Positions 52,581 to 61,714 of a DNA stretch of 64,000 nt are shown here, piece after piece. Each line of letters starts with the position of its first letter. Positions within the stretch are counted from its first letter, which is position 1. A program made the position numbers and the translations under genes. This DNA is from Chlorogloeopsis sp. ULAP01 (lineage in GTDB: Bacteria; Cyanobacteriota; Cyanobacteriia; Cyanobacteriales; Nostocaceae). The stretch covers positions 395,263 to 459,262 of the forward strand of contig NZ_JAUDRH010000006.1 in NCBI RefSeq assembly GCF_030381805.1. Reading direction: 5' to 3'. Under the pieces are notes generated by a model, which saw only the letters and a list, made by a program, of their open reading frames with translations, was not told where the DNA came from and ran no database searches.

Positions 52581-54305
52581 TCAGGCTCGTGCTAACAAGG
52601 GAGCTGCGGCTAGTAAGGTTTTGGTATAGGGATGCTGGGGATTAGCAAAAATTTCTTTTGTGGAGCCAATTTCGACAATCTTGCCACCATTCATGACGGC
52701 AATGCGATCGCATAAAAATCTCGCTAACCACAGATCATGAGTAATAAACAAATACGTCAATTCAAACTCTGCTTTTAATTCCAACATCAAATCCAACACT
52801 TGCGACTGCACGCTAGCATCTAACATACTTACAGGCTCATCACAAATCAAAAGTTTCGGATGAGTAATTAAAGCACGAGCTATTGCCACTCGTTGCTGCT
52901 GCCCCCCAGATAAATCTGAGGCGTGACGCTGATAGTAAACTTCTGGGGGTTTTAAGCCTACTTTTTCCAGCATCCAAAAAACCTGTTTTTTTGCTTCTGC
53001 GGGAGTCGCTAGCTTATGAATCAACAATGGATCTGCAATGCTTTGCCCTACTGTCATCGCTGGATTTAGGCACGCATGGGGATCTTGAAACACCATTTGC
53101 ATTTGTCGCCTTTGGATGCGCATTTGCTGCCGGGATAGATGAGTGATCTCCTTTCCTAAAAACTCAACTTTTCCAGCAGTAGGAGGAATTAACTGCAAAA
53201 TTGTCCGCGATAAAGTACTTTTGCCGCAACCAGACTCCCCGACTAATCCTAAAATTTCTCCGGGATATAGTTCGAGATTAATGCCATCTACCGCTTTAAT
53301 TGTCTGAGATTGCCCTTGGAACAAACGTTGAATTAAGTTAGGTTCAATTGTATAGTGCTGTTTTAAATCGACGATGCGCAGGATAGGGGATTGGGAGGAA
53401 GACGCGGAGAAACTTTTATTCATATTCCCCATGTCTCCGTGTCTCCGTGTCTCCGTGTCCTCTTGATTTCCCGTGTCTCTCCCTCCCCTTGTCCCCTTGT
53501 CCGTTCCCTCTCCTGCTTGAATATGCAGAGCTGCTTGCAGGAGCGATCGCGTGTATTCGTGCTGGGGTTGTTCAAAGACAGATTCCGTTTTACCCATTTC
53601 CACCATTTTGCCGTCATACATAACGCCAATGCGATCGCAATACTCTGCTACCATTGCTAAATCGTGGGAAATTAGTAGTAGTGCCATATTTTCTTCGGCA
53701 CACAGTCGCGTCAGCTCTTGCAAAATCTGTGCTGCTACGGTGACATCCAAGCTAGTGGTTGGTTCGTCGGCAACAATCATCTTGGGTTGCAGCAATAAAG
53801 CTAGGGCAATTGCTACTCGTTGTCGCATCCCACCGCTAAATTCATGGGGGTACTGGTTCCAGCGACTGGCAGGAATATTTACCTTTGCCAAAGTAGTGAT
53901 CGCCTTTGCCTTGGCTTCCCGTGTTGATAATTTCGGAGAGTGCGCCTTTAGTGTCTCGATACAGTGGTTACCTATAGTCATCAAAGGATCGAGGCGTGTC
54001 ATGGGATCTTGAAACACCAACGCCACCGCTTCTCCTCGAAACTTCCGCATTTGGGTTGGTGTTAAAGCAAACACCGATTGTCCTTGAAATGTGACTTGTC
54101 CTTCAACGCGAGTAGATGGTGGTAGCAACCGCATTGCTGCTCTTCCCAAAGTTGACTTACCACACCCTGACTCTCCGACTAATCCCATTCTTTCACCTGG
54201 TTGCAGGTTAAAAGAAACATCATCAACTGCCCAATGCGCTTCTTCGTCACTACGATGAGGATAGGCAACCCGTAAATGTTCGATAGTAAATAAGGCGTCA
54301 CTCAT
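52581..54305 (-). CDS. dual-domain peptide/nickel-type ABC transporter ATPase
   Basis: Two ABC domains in one chain (fused DppD-DppF/YejF type): first Walker A GLVGESGCGKSTLGRAAM and signature FSGGMRQRVAIALAL; second Walker A GLVGESGCGKSTLSRTIL and signature LSGGQQQRVAIARAL. Both have Walker B (MIVADEPTTSLD; LLICDEPVSMLD). The linker about 262-303 is a repeat-derived, charged stretch (DTGNQEDTETRRHGDMGN). No permease or binding-protein genes are adjacent, so its partners are elsewhere. It is operonic with a GNAT gene. Confidence 0.92.
   Translation of the reverse strand: MSDALFTIEHLRVAYPHRSDEEAHWAVDDVSFNLQPGERMGLVGESGCGKSTLGRAAMRLLPPSTRVEGQVTFQGQSVFALTPTQMRKFRGEAVALVFQDPMTRLDPLMTIGNHCIETLKAHSPKLSTREAKAKAITTLAKVNIPASRWNQYPHEFSGGMRQRVAIALALLLQPKMIVADEPTTSLDVTVAAQILQELTRLCAEENMALLLISHDLAMVAEYCDRIGVMYDGKMVEMGKTESVFEQPQHEYTRSLLQAALHIQAGEGTDKGTRGGRDTGNQEDTETRRHGDMGNMNKSFSASSSQSPILRIVDLKQHYTIEPNLIQRLFQGQSQTIKAVDGINLELYPGEILGLVGESGCGKSTLSRTILQLIPPTAGKVEFLGKEITHLSRQQMRIQRRQMQMVFQDPHACLNPAMTVGQSIADPLLIHKLATPAEAKKQVFWMLEKVGLKPPEVYYQRHASDLSGGQQQRVAIARALITHPKLLICDEPVSMLDASVQSQVLDLMLELKAEFELTYLFITHDLWLARFLCDRIAVMNGGKIVEIGSTKEIFANPQHPYTKTLLAAAPLLARA
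53431..53503. repeat. GTCTCC-type tandem repeat within the ABC linker
   Basis: GTCTCCGT units repeat in tandem at 53431-53458, followed by related CCTTGTCC-type units to 53503. They are in frame and encode the linker between the two ABC domains. It is the same class of cyanobacterial short tandem repeat found in spacers. Confidence 0.7.
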
Positions 54306-54801
54306 ATTTATTTAGTTATTGGCGTTGAAGTTATAAGTTTTAGATAATGTATCAGATTATATTCGTTATGCTTGTTATCTATGTATCTTTATTTTTACTG
54401 GCTTCTATTATACTTGGTATAATAATTTATCTTTGAAAAACACTTGCCTTTTCTGAAATTAGTATTTTCTCCAAACAGTCATCTATTAAATCTGAAAATT
54501 ATATCCAATCTTTTCACTAATTTTAGATAAAAATCAAATTTATAAATTTATATATTATTTCCCTAATTCAAAATCATTTAATTTGATAGATAAATATAAA
54601 TATAAAATTATTAGAATTTTTATGAATTTAATTTAGTTAGTAATATGACTTAATTTTTACATATTATTTTAACTTTGACGCTTGCTAGCAATATCACTAA
54701 TTAGCAATATTATTTAATATTTTTTCACTACCTATTGTATGAGATGTATTACTTCAATAGTAATAAAATAAAGTTGTAAGAATAACAGAGGTAAAAATAC
54801 G
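54306..54801. other. 496-bp AT-rich divergent spacer
   Basis: Very AT-rich, with no gene, between the minus-strand ABC gene and the plus-strand DUF5132 gene. Both promoters must lie here. AGAGG (54788-54792) just before 54802 is the probable ribosome-binding site of the DUF5132 gene. I see no clear operator. Confidence 0.5.
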
Positions 54802-55086
54802 ATGGGAGTTAAAGTTTTACCAGATGTTGGAGATGTAGCCGAAAATCTTGGTGTTACAGGTATTTTAGGAGTTGTACTTCTGCCTATATTCTTACCAGTG
54901 TTAGCTGGTGTTGGTAAGCCTATTGCCAAGGGAATTATTAAAGGTGGGATCCTCTTCTACGAAAAGAGTAGGGGAGCGATCGCAGAAGTTGGCGAAACTT
55001 GGGAAGATATCGTTGCAGAAGCAAGGGCTGAACTTGGTGAGTCGCGCATGAAGTCAGCTGAACCGATTGAAGAGACTCAGGCTTGA
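54802..55086 (+). CDS. DUF5132-like small membrane protein, copy B
   Basis: 94 residues, paralogous to the protein at 32719-33015. It has a hydrophobic segment (GVTGILGVVLLPIFLPVLAG), then the shared GKPIAKGIIKGGILFYEKSRG and GETWEDIVAEARAEL. The C-terminus is charged. It stands apart from the HMA2 row and is followed at 313 bases by a START-like gene on the same strand; the spacer 55087-55399 shows only repeat-like ATCTAAAATCTAAA units. Function unknown. Confidence 0.78.
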   Translation: MGVKVLPDVGDVAENLGVTGILGVVLLPIFLPVLAGVGKPIAKGIIKGGILFYEKSRGAIAEVGETWEDIVAEARAELGESRMKSAEPIEETQA

Positions 55087-55399
55087 GACTCAAGGAAGAG
55101 CAATGCTAATCTCGAATTTTGCAGTGAACTTTCGCATAGCTATTGAAGATTGTTTTCAAGGATGGAGTTTTTACCCATCCTTTTTTTAATTGCCATTAAC
55201 ATCTTCCAAAAGAGTTGCCCCAAATTAGGACGTGGGAGTCTTGTTTCAAAACACTAGATATATTCTATTAATCAATGATTTTAATCTAAAATCTAAAATC
55301 TAAAATCTAAAATTCATATTACCAGTTGCAGACGCTACGCTCTTAGTAATATTGTTTATTTATGCTGTATTAAGCTTGAAATTCAAAATAAATCAACCA

Positions 55400-55927
55400 A
55401 TGCTCATTTCTGCTGATTCGCGCATTCCTTTCCCACGCTCCCTAGTATATACTACCTATCGCGACAAGCTAGCTGAACTTATCCCCTATATGCCGAACGT
55501 GCGTTCAATTCAGGTGAAATCTCGTAGTGAGGAGAATGGACTAGTTCATAGTATAAATGAGTGGCATGGAGGTGGAGAAATTCCAGTAGCGGCAAGGGCA
55601 GTAATTAGTGAAGATATGCTCTCGTGGACAGAATATAACACGTGGTATGAAGATAAGTTTATTGTGGAATGGCAAATTAAAACCCACGCCTTTAGCGAAG
55701 CAGTTCATTGCGCGGGAAAGAACCGCTTCCTTGCAGATGGTAGCACTACGATTGTAGAGAGTCGTGGTGAGCTCATTATCGATCCCAAGCAAATCAAAGG
55801 AGTTCCTCAATTCCTCGTCCGCAGTGTAGTGCATTTAGTCCAAGATTTTCTTGCTAAAAAGATTGAACCCAATCTGTTGCAATTGAGCGAGGGAGTACGT
55901 CAATATTTAGAGAAAGATACCAATTGA
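55400..55927 (+). CDS. START/SRPBCC-like protein
   Basis: From the ATG at 55400 (MLISADSRIPFPRSLVYTTY), 175 residues with the pattern of a START-like lipid- or ligand-binding fold: an early helix after the Pro-rich start, alternating strands (IQVKSRSEENGLVHSINEWH, split) and a long C-terminal amphipathic helix (FLVRSVVHLVQDFLAKKIEP). No signal peptide. The frame opens at 55352 but the extra residues look non-native. Fold assignment is by pattern only. Confidence 0.55.
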   Translation: MLISADSRIPFPRSLVYTTYRDKLAELIPYMPNVRSIQVKSRSEENGLVHSINEWHGGGEIPVAARAVISEDMLSWTEYNTWYEDKFIVEWQIKTHAFSEAVHCAGKNRFLADGSTTIVESRGELIIDPKQIKGVPQFLVRSVVHLVQDFLAKKIEPNLLQLSEGVRQYLEKDTN

Positions 55928-56274
55928 TGAAAAGTACTTAGAGGGAGAAAGAGAGAATGCCAATTTATTACTCTTAGCACTTAGTTTTTCTTATACTATA
56001 TATTTATTTATCTAATTCCTTGATTCTAATCTTATTACTTTTTTGTCAACGCAGAAGAATTCCCTACTAAGCTATAATCGGGATTGGGAGTGTTATAGAT
56101 TGACGTAGTGCTCGAAAAAAACTTACCAGAAAGTACTGGTTTTTGCTAATCTAATAAGTAATATTTTTGCTCTCAAATCGCAATATCATGGTATAAATTG
56201 TATACCTTCCTTCTAAAGTTGAATATCATAAAATCTTGACAACAAAAACTCTTACTACCCAGGTAAATCTATGA

Positions 56275-56613
56275 TTATTGTAGTTGCGAAATTGCCGTAC
56301 AGTAATCTGTAAGTGTTGTCAAGCGATCGCTTATTATTTTGCGTCGTTCGGAAGCAGTAGCAGATTGACGCGCTCCTTGGTAAAACATCACATCGATTTC
56401 TAATAGACGCAATTGTTTACTCATTTCTGTTCGATAGGATTGCTCTCGTGATTTTTCTTCTGTCAAAGGTAAAATTTGTTGCTGAAAAAATTGCTTTAAA
56501 CAGATAAGGTGCTCCTGCATTCCGAGTGCGTCTAGCTGTTTAGTGACAACCTCTGAGCGGAATTGCTCTAACAATGTTGCGAAGGTTTGATATTTGTCCT
56601 GATGGAAAGACAT
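56275..56613 (-). CDS. patD: PatD-like heterocyst frequency control protein
   Basis: 112 residues, helical and soluble. The central part SREQSYRTEMSKQLRLLEID and VMFYQGARQSATASERR, then ISDRLTTLTDYCTAI, agree with my memory of PatD, a small protein that limits heterocyst numbers and contacts FtsZ in Anabaena. If correct it supports a heterocyst-forming host. The spacers on both sides (55928-56274 and 56614-56727) contain no gene. The assignment rests on pattern only. Confidence 0.6.
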   Translation of the reverse strand: MSFHQDKYQTFATLLEQFRSEVVTKQLDALGMQEHLICLKQFFQQQILPLTEEKSREQSYRTEMSKQLRLLEIDVMFYQGARQSATASERRKIISDRLTTLTDYCTAISQLQ

Positions 56614-56727
56614 TCAGCGCTGATTGAGATACTATTAATGTCAAGTAATCTTTCTTATACAATAAAAATTTTAGCCTTTAGCTTATCTTGTTGCCCTAAA
56701 AATTATAGTTTAGGGCTTGATTTATCA

Positions 56728-56970
56728 TCAATCGATTTTCGGGATGATTATGCTTGAAGTATGAACAGGACGATTTCCACAAACTTTACGAGCAATCATT
56801 CTGCGATCGCTTTTGGGCTTTATGTATCAACGGCAAATTCTTTTGGCAGTGATGTCGTCAATTGCATCTAATTCCCTATAAAGGTGGGTTTCGCCAATCA
56901 AACCTCGAATAAACAGCAACTTCTCTGCTAAACCCGTCTCTCGTAACCACCAATCACCTCCAGTTCCGAT
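56728..56970 (-). pseudogene. C-terminal gene remnant with an internal stop
   Basis: The minus strand from about 56970 reads GDWWLRETGLAEKLLFIRGL, IGETHLYRELDAIDD, an in-frame TGA, then in the same frame YIKPKSDRRMIARKV, CGNRPVHTSSIIIPKID and a stop at 56730-56728. The composition looks like a real protein C-terminus interrupted by one nonsense codon. The 5' part has been lost; the relA/spoT start now abuts it. I do not recognise the family. Confidence 0.45.
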
Positions 56971-56973
56971 CCT

Positions 56974-59250
56974 ATGATGAGCACCACAGTTGTCAACGAA
57001 CCAACCGATATTACCCTTCCAGAATGGCTCAAGAGTTGCTTATATACGCCATCTACGAGCGGTGGTGAAACAGAAGAAGACCGAAAGTACTATGATACAG
57101 ATTTAATTTGCCGAGCATTTCGATTTGCCTATCAGTTGCACCAAGGGCAATACCGCAAGTCAGGAGAACCTTACATTTGTCATCCTATTGCTGTTGCTGG
57201 AATGCTACATGATTTAGGAGGCAGTGCTGCTATGATAGCAGCTGGATTTTTACATGATGTAGTTGAGGATACAGATGTCACAATTGAAGATATAGAACAG
57301 CGTTTCGGCGCAGAAGTCAGGTGTTTAGTTGAAGGAGTCACCAAGCTTTCTAAAATTAACTTCAAAAGTAAAACAGAAAGTCAAGCAGAAAATTTTCGGC
57401 GGATGTTTTTAGCAATGGCGCAGGATATCCGTGTTATCGTGGTGAAGTTGGCAGATCGTTTGCATAATATGCGGACACTAGAATTTATGCCAGATGAAAA
57501 ACGCCGACGCACTGCTTTAGAAACAAGGGAAATTTTTGCTCCCCTAGCCAATCGCTTGGGGATTTGGCGTTTTAAATGGGAATTGGAAGATTTGGCGTTT
57601 AAGTATTTGGAACCAGAGCCTTTTCGCCAAATTCAGCAGTTGGTTTCTGAAAAACGCACGGCGCGGGAAGAAAGACTGGATAAGGTTTCCGAAACTTTGC
57701 GAGAAAGGCTGGCAGAAGCAGGAATTCGTTGTCTTGATATTAGCGGGCGCCCTAAGCATCTTTATAGCATTTACCAGAAGATGCAGCGCCAAAACAAGGA
57801 GTTTCACGAAATTTATGATCTGGCAGCACTGCGGATAATCGTTCAAACTAACGAGGAATGCTATCGTGCTCTGGCAGTAGTTCACGATGTATTTCGCCCA
57901 ATTCCTGGTAGATTTAAAGATTATATTGGTCTGCCCAAACCCAACCGCTATCAATCGCTGCATACTGGGGTGATTGGCCCTTGGGGAAGACCTTTGGAAG
58001 TGCAAATCCGAACACTGGAAATGCATCGAATCGCCGAGTACGGGATCGCTGCTCATTGGAAGTATAAAGAAACTGGGGGTTCTAACATTACGCATTTAAA
58101 TGCGGCAGATGAAAAATTTACTTGGTTGCGGCAGTTACTCGAATGGCAAAACGATCTCAAAGATGCTCAGGAATATTTAGAGAGCATCAAAGATAATTTA
58201 TTTGAAGATGACGTTTATGTCTTCACTCCAAAGGGGGATTTAGTTGCTTTGAATCCCGGTTCTACTACAGTGGATTTTGCTTATCGCATTCACACAGAAG
58301 TTGGAAACCACTGTGCCGGAGCGCGGGTAAACGGGAGGATGGTTCCACTTTCGACACGACTGCACAATGGTGACATCGTTGATATTATTACTCAAAAAAA
58401 TAGCCATCCTAGTTTGGATTGGTTAAACTTTGTCAGAACAAGTGCGGCTAAAAATCGCATTAAGCAGTGGTACAAGCGATCGCGCCGAGAAGAAAATGTG
58501 GCTCGCGGTAAAGAAATTTTAGAAAAAGAACTCGGCAAAACAGGGTTTGAAAGTTTTTTGAAGTCAGAGCCAATGCAGGCGGTAGCAGAAAAGTGTAACT
58601 ACCACTCTGTGGAAGATTTGCTGGCTGGTTTGGGCTATGGAGAAGTAACGCTTAATCTAGTGCTTAACCGTTGGCGAGAAATAGTCAAGGCACAACAGCC
58701 TGTAGTTAATGAGCCTGAGATTCCCCCAAATCTGCCAACTACAGCCAAAGCCGCACTACGAGATGGAAGTGCAACCACTTCACGCTCTAGTGACTCGCCG
58801 ATCGTGGGAGTTGAAGGATTGATGTACTATTTGGCTGGTTGTTGTACTCCCATTCCTGGTGAACAAATCATTGGTGTAGTCACGCGGGGTAAGGGAATTT
58901 CTATCCACCGCCAAGGATGTCACAACGTAGAAAAAGTGGAGTGCGATCGCCTTGTACCTGTAAGTTGGAATCAAGCAGCAGAAAATAATGGTCGTCCCCA
59001 AACTTATCAGGTAAACGTGCAAATTGAGGCTTTGGATCGGGTGGGAGTATTAAAAGATATTTTATCGCGACTAAGCGATCAAGGTATCAACGTCCGCCAT
59101 GCTAATGTTAAAACTGCTTTTGGTCAACCGGCATTGATTGATTTGGGGATCGAAATACGCGATCGCACTCAGTTAGAACATATATTCGTCCAAATTAAGA
59201 AAATGAGCGATATTCTTAATATCCGCCGTGTCGGGCAAATTGACGAATAA
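56974..59250 (+). CDS. bifunctional (p)ppGpp synthetase/hydrolase (RelA/SpoT)
   Basis: Controls the stringent-response alarmone. The HD hydrolase domain has YICHPIAVAGMLHDLGG and GFLHDVVEDTDVT. The synthetase domain has RPKHLYSIYQKM and GRFKDYIGLPKPNRYQSLHT; the RFKD sequence is the RXKD type of bifunctional enzymes. A TGS domain (VYVFTPKGDLVALNPGSTTV) and a C-terminal ACT domain follow. Length 758 is typical. ATGATG at 56974; either ATG can start it. Confidence 0.95.
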   Translation: MMSTTVVNEPTDITLPEWLKSCLYTPSTSGGETEEDRKYYDTDLICRAFRFAYQLHQGQYRKSGEPYICHPIAVAGMLHDLGGSAAMIAAGFLHDVVEDTDVTIEDIEQRFGAEVRCLVEGVTKLSKINFKSKTESQAENFRRMFLAMAQDIRVIVVKLADRLHNMRTLEFMPDEKRRRTALETREIFAPLANRLGIWRFKWELEDLAFKYLEPEPFRQIQQLVSEKRTAREERLDKVSETLRERLAEAGIRCLDISGRPKHLYSIYQKMQRQNKEFHEIYDLAALRIIVQTNEECYRALAVVHDVFRPIPGRFKDYIGLPKPNRYQSLHTGVIGPWGRPLEVQIRTLEMHRIAEYGIAAHWKYKETGGSNITHLNAADEKFTWLRQLLEWQNDLKDAQEYLESIKDNLFEDDVYVFTPKGDLVALNPGSTTVDFAYRIHTEVGNHCAGARVNGRMVPLSTRLHNGDIVDIITQKNSHPSLDWLNFVRTSAAKNRIKQWYKRSRREENVARGKEILEKELGKTGFESFLKSEPMQAVAEKCNYHSVEDLLAGLGYGEVTLNLVLNRWREIVKAQQPVVNEPEIPPNLPTTAKAALRDGSATTSRSSDSPIVGVEGLMYYLAGCCTPIPGEQIIGVVTRGKGISIHRQGCHNVEKVECDRLVPVSWNQAAENNGRPQTYQVNVQIEALDRVGVLKDILSRLSDQGINVRHANVKTAFGQPALIDLGIEIRDRTQLEHIFVQIKKMSDILNIRRVGQIDE

Positions 59251-59466
59251 TTTAGTTGCATAATTAACTCAAAGTTACAGGGTGCTTTCAGGGGCATTTG
59301 TGTGGTTTTTACTAAGTCAAATCTAGCTATGGAGAAAAGATTTGAAAATCAAAAAATAAAGTTTCTATAGATTAACGTTGCAATCAACAATTTAGATATA
59401 TAAGTCATGTAAAAAATCAGATTAATCTCCTGATTGATACTTTCATGATTGAAACTTGAATATTTA

Positions 59467-59796
59467 TTATCTTGGCGGGTAAAGGCTAAGTACAAATAGC
59501 CAATAACCACCATTAATTAAAGCAGTGAGAACTGCACCAATAAGAACTCCGTGCATCACAGGTGCTCGTCCTTGTCTGTTTAGCTTGAAAGCAACAGGAA
59601 TAATATATATAAGTTGAGTTATACCAATACCAAAAAAATATATTATAAAAATTTGCTCGATAATATTTATTTGTGTATAGTTAATCATTGATAGTAACAA
59701 CACAAAACCAAACAAACTTGAAGTTGCTACAAGATGCATTCCTATTACTAAAATAATACCTGCAATTAGGTTACTAAATTTGCTTCTTCTTGACAT
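59467..59796 (-). CDS. small multi-helix membrane protein
   Basis: From the ATG at 59796 (MSRRSKFSNLIAGIILVIGM), 109 residues with about four hydrophobic helices (for example LFGFVLLLSMINYTQ and FGIGITQLIYIIPVAF). The C-terminus is PPR after a Trp-rich helix. I do not recognise a family. The spacer 59251-59466 and that at 59884-60120 hold no gene. The frame opens at 59883, but the residues before the chosen ATG include a probable repeat-derived stretch. Confidence 0.6.
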   Translation of the reverse strand: MSRRSKFSNLIAGIILVIGMHLVATSSLFGFVLLLSMINYTQINIIEQIFIIYFFGIGITQLIYIIPVAFKLNRQGRAPVMHGVLIGAVLTALINGGYWLFVLSLYPPR

Positions 59797-60120
59797 TGTG
59801 TTTTCTGGTGAATAGGTAGTTTTTTGAAATGCAGAGGAACACAGAGTAAGTGCGCCCCTGGCGCAGATATTTTTTTGAATCACTCCGTTACTGAAAACAA
59901 TTAACTTTTAGAGAGTTTAATTGTGTTCTGTGATAATTACTCTGACTTCTTTGAACAAACACTATTTCTCAAAGCGCAAAATAGGTAATTGCGGGTAGGC
60001 ATAGAAATTCATCAAACTTATTTTCATCTCAGTGGGACTGGATTAGTAACCATTAAATAAAGAAGTAATTTTTCCTATCAGTATTAACATTAACTATTAT
60101 TCTTTAAGGAAAAATGAGTT

Positions 60121-60696
60121 TTAAAGTTCAGATTTTTTACCCTCTGAGGCGAGCCGCGAAAGGATATTTCCTGTAATTTCTAGTAGCTGATTTAGTAAAA
60201 ATCCGATGGTGCCGACGTAAATTATACCTTCGATAAGGCTATTATTGTTACCAGATCTATAACTATTCCAAATAAAAAAACCTAATCCCTTACCAACTGT
60301 TAACATTTCTATTGCAATGACTGTAAACCAAGCTACCCAAACACCAATTTTTAAGGCATCAAATATACAATTTATTGCGATCCGCAAGCTATTACCTTCA
60401 ATTCGAGATTTTCGGATACCAGCAGCCGTTTTAATAGTTAATGGCCAAATCGCACTTGAAAATACAACGACACTTGTTGCTACTTCTAATTCTCGAAACA
60501 ATATTAAAGCAAGCGGTACCAAAGCTATAGGAGGCATACTATAAGGGATTTGTAAAAAACGCTTACTTACTTGATAAACTACTGGATTAGTTCCAATTAA
60601 ACTTCCAATTAAAATCCCCAAAATTGCGGCAGGAATGTAGCCAACAAATAACAATTGCAAGCTAGATAAAAAGTCTAAAAATATACTATGTCCCAT
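60121..60696 (-). CDS. ABC transporter permease (binding-protein-dependent), short
   Basis: 191 residues, five or so membrane helices. ILFRELEVATSVVVFSSAIW and FDALKIGVWVAWFTVIAIEM match the permease core of the SsuC/TauC/NrtB family (EAA-like loop). The family is usually 250-280 residues, so the N-terminal helix region is short or lost. No ATPase or binding-protein gene adjoins it. It starts three bases after the Lgt-like gene's stop, so the two are co-transcribed. The solute is unknown. Confidence 0.75.
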   Translation of the reverse strand: MGHSIFLDFLSSLQLLFVGYIPAAILGILIGSLIGTNPVVYQVSKRFLQIPYSMPPIALVPLALILFRELEVATSVVVFSSAIWPLTIKTAAGIRKSRIEGNSLRIAINCIFDALKIGVWVAWFTVIAIEMLTVGKGLGFFIWNSYRSGNNNSLIEGIIYVGTIGFLLNQLLEITGNILSRLASEGKKSEL

Positions 60697-60699
60697 GCT

Positions 60700-61440
60700 T
60701 TATGCTTTTAATCGTAATATCTGAGGAATGGTGTGCCAATAATACACGATAGCGCATAGACAGGCAATTTGAATTGCACTCATCCCCAAAAAAATACGAA
60801 AATCTGGTTTTATCAAATCTATCAAAAATCTAAAGATTAGATACAGAATTAAATAAAATTTAAATAAATCCCCTTCTTTGTATTTGTAGTTACTACGAAG
60901 ACGTATAAATATTAATAAGAAGATTAAAAATATAATTTCATACAACTGTGTAGGATGGCGAAGAATACCATCGCCGAAATCTACACCCCAAGGTAATGTG
61001 GTTGCAATTCCGTAAGTGCGATCACTCAAACCGGTAAGAAAACATCCAATACGTCCAATTGCCGTTCCGATAATGAGTGGATAAACAAATACATCACCTG
61101 TAGAGCGATTGATCCCAATAATCTTTTTAGTAATTTCTACACCAATCACCGCGCCTAATAGCGCTCCTACAATGGTTTTTCCTTGGAGAGATAGTAATAA
61201 AAAAAACTGAGAATTTTGCCACAATAAATCAAGATGTTGTAGTAAAACTAGTACTTTCGCGCCAACAAGAGCACCGAGCAATCCACCAACAATTATCAAA
61301 GTGCGCTGTGCAGGTGTAATAAAATCATTACGCACGTTACGCAATATTAAATGTAACCCCACAATATAAGCCAAAGATTCAAATAAAATATGCGGGTGAA
61401 TCCGCAAAGACCCCAAATAAAAATAAACTGGGAATGTCAT
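60700..61440 (-). CDS. prolipoprotein diacylglyceryl transferase (Lgt)-like protein
   Basis: 246 residues with about seven helices. LSLQGKTIVGALLGAVIGVE and GRIGCFLTGLSDRTYGIATT, and then DGILRHPTQLYE, follow the Lgt family order (Gly-Arg-x-Gly and HPTQLYE blocks). Lgt adds diacylglycerol to lipoprotein cysteine at the plasma membrane. Whether this is the main Lgt or a paralogue cannot be told. It precedes a permease-like gene by three bases. Confidence 0.78.
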   Translation of the reverse strand: MTFPVYFYLGSLRIHPHILFESLAYIVGLHLILRNVRNDFITPAQRTLIIVGGLLGALVGAKVLVLLQHLDLLWQNSQFFLLLSLQGKTIVGALLGAVIGVEITKKIIGINRSTGDVFVYPLIIGTAIGRIGCFLTGLSDRTYGIATTLPWGVDFGDGILRHPTQLYEIIFLIFLLIFIRLRSNYKYKEGDLFKFYLILYLIFRFLIDLIKPDFRIFLGMSAIQIACLCAIVYYWHTIPQILRLKA

Positions 61441-61714
61441 TTGATAGTAGTTAGTAGTTAGTGGTTAGTGGTTAGTAGTCTATATTATTGATTTTGATAA
61501 GTAGCCCTTACTGAACTGCGTACATCAAAACGCATGAAAAAGGTTTCTCCACCAACACCCAACACCCTGCGACGAAGACGCACTCACTGTTACAGTTATT
61601 AGGTATGATGGCATCAATAGCGATCGCGGTGATCGGTAAATTTGTCCCGATGATCGTGTTAAACACAGCACTCTTTGACTGCTTGTTCAAACTACATCCC
61701 TCAAGAGGCTCGTG

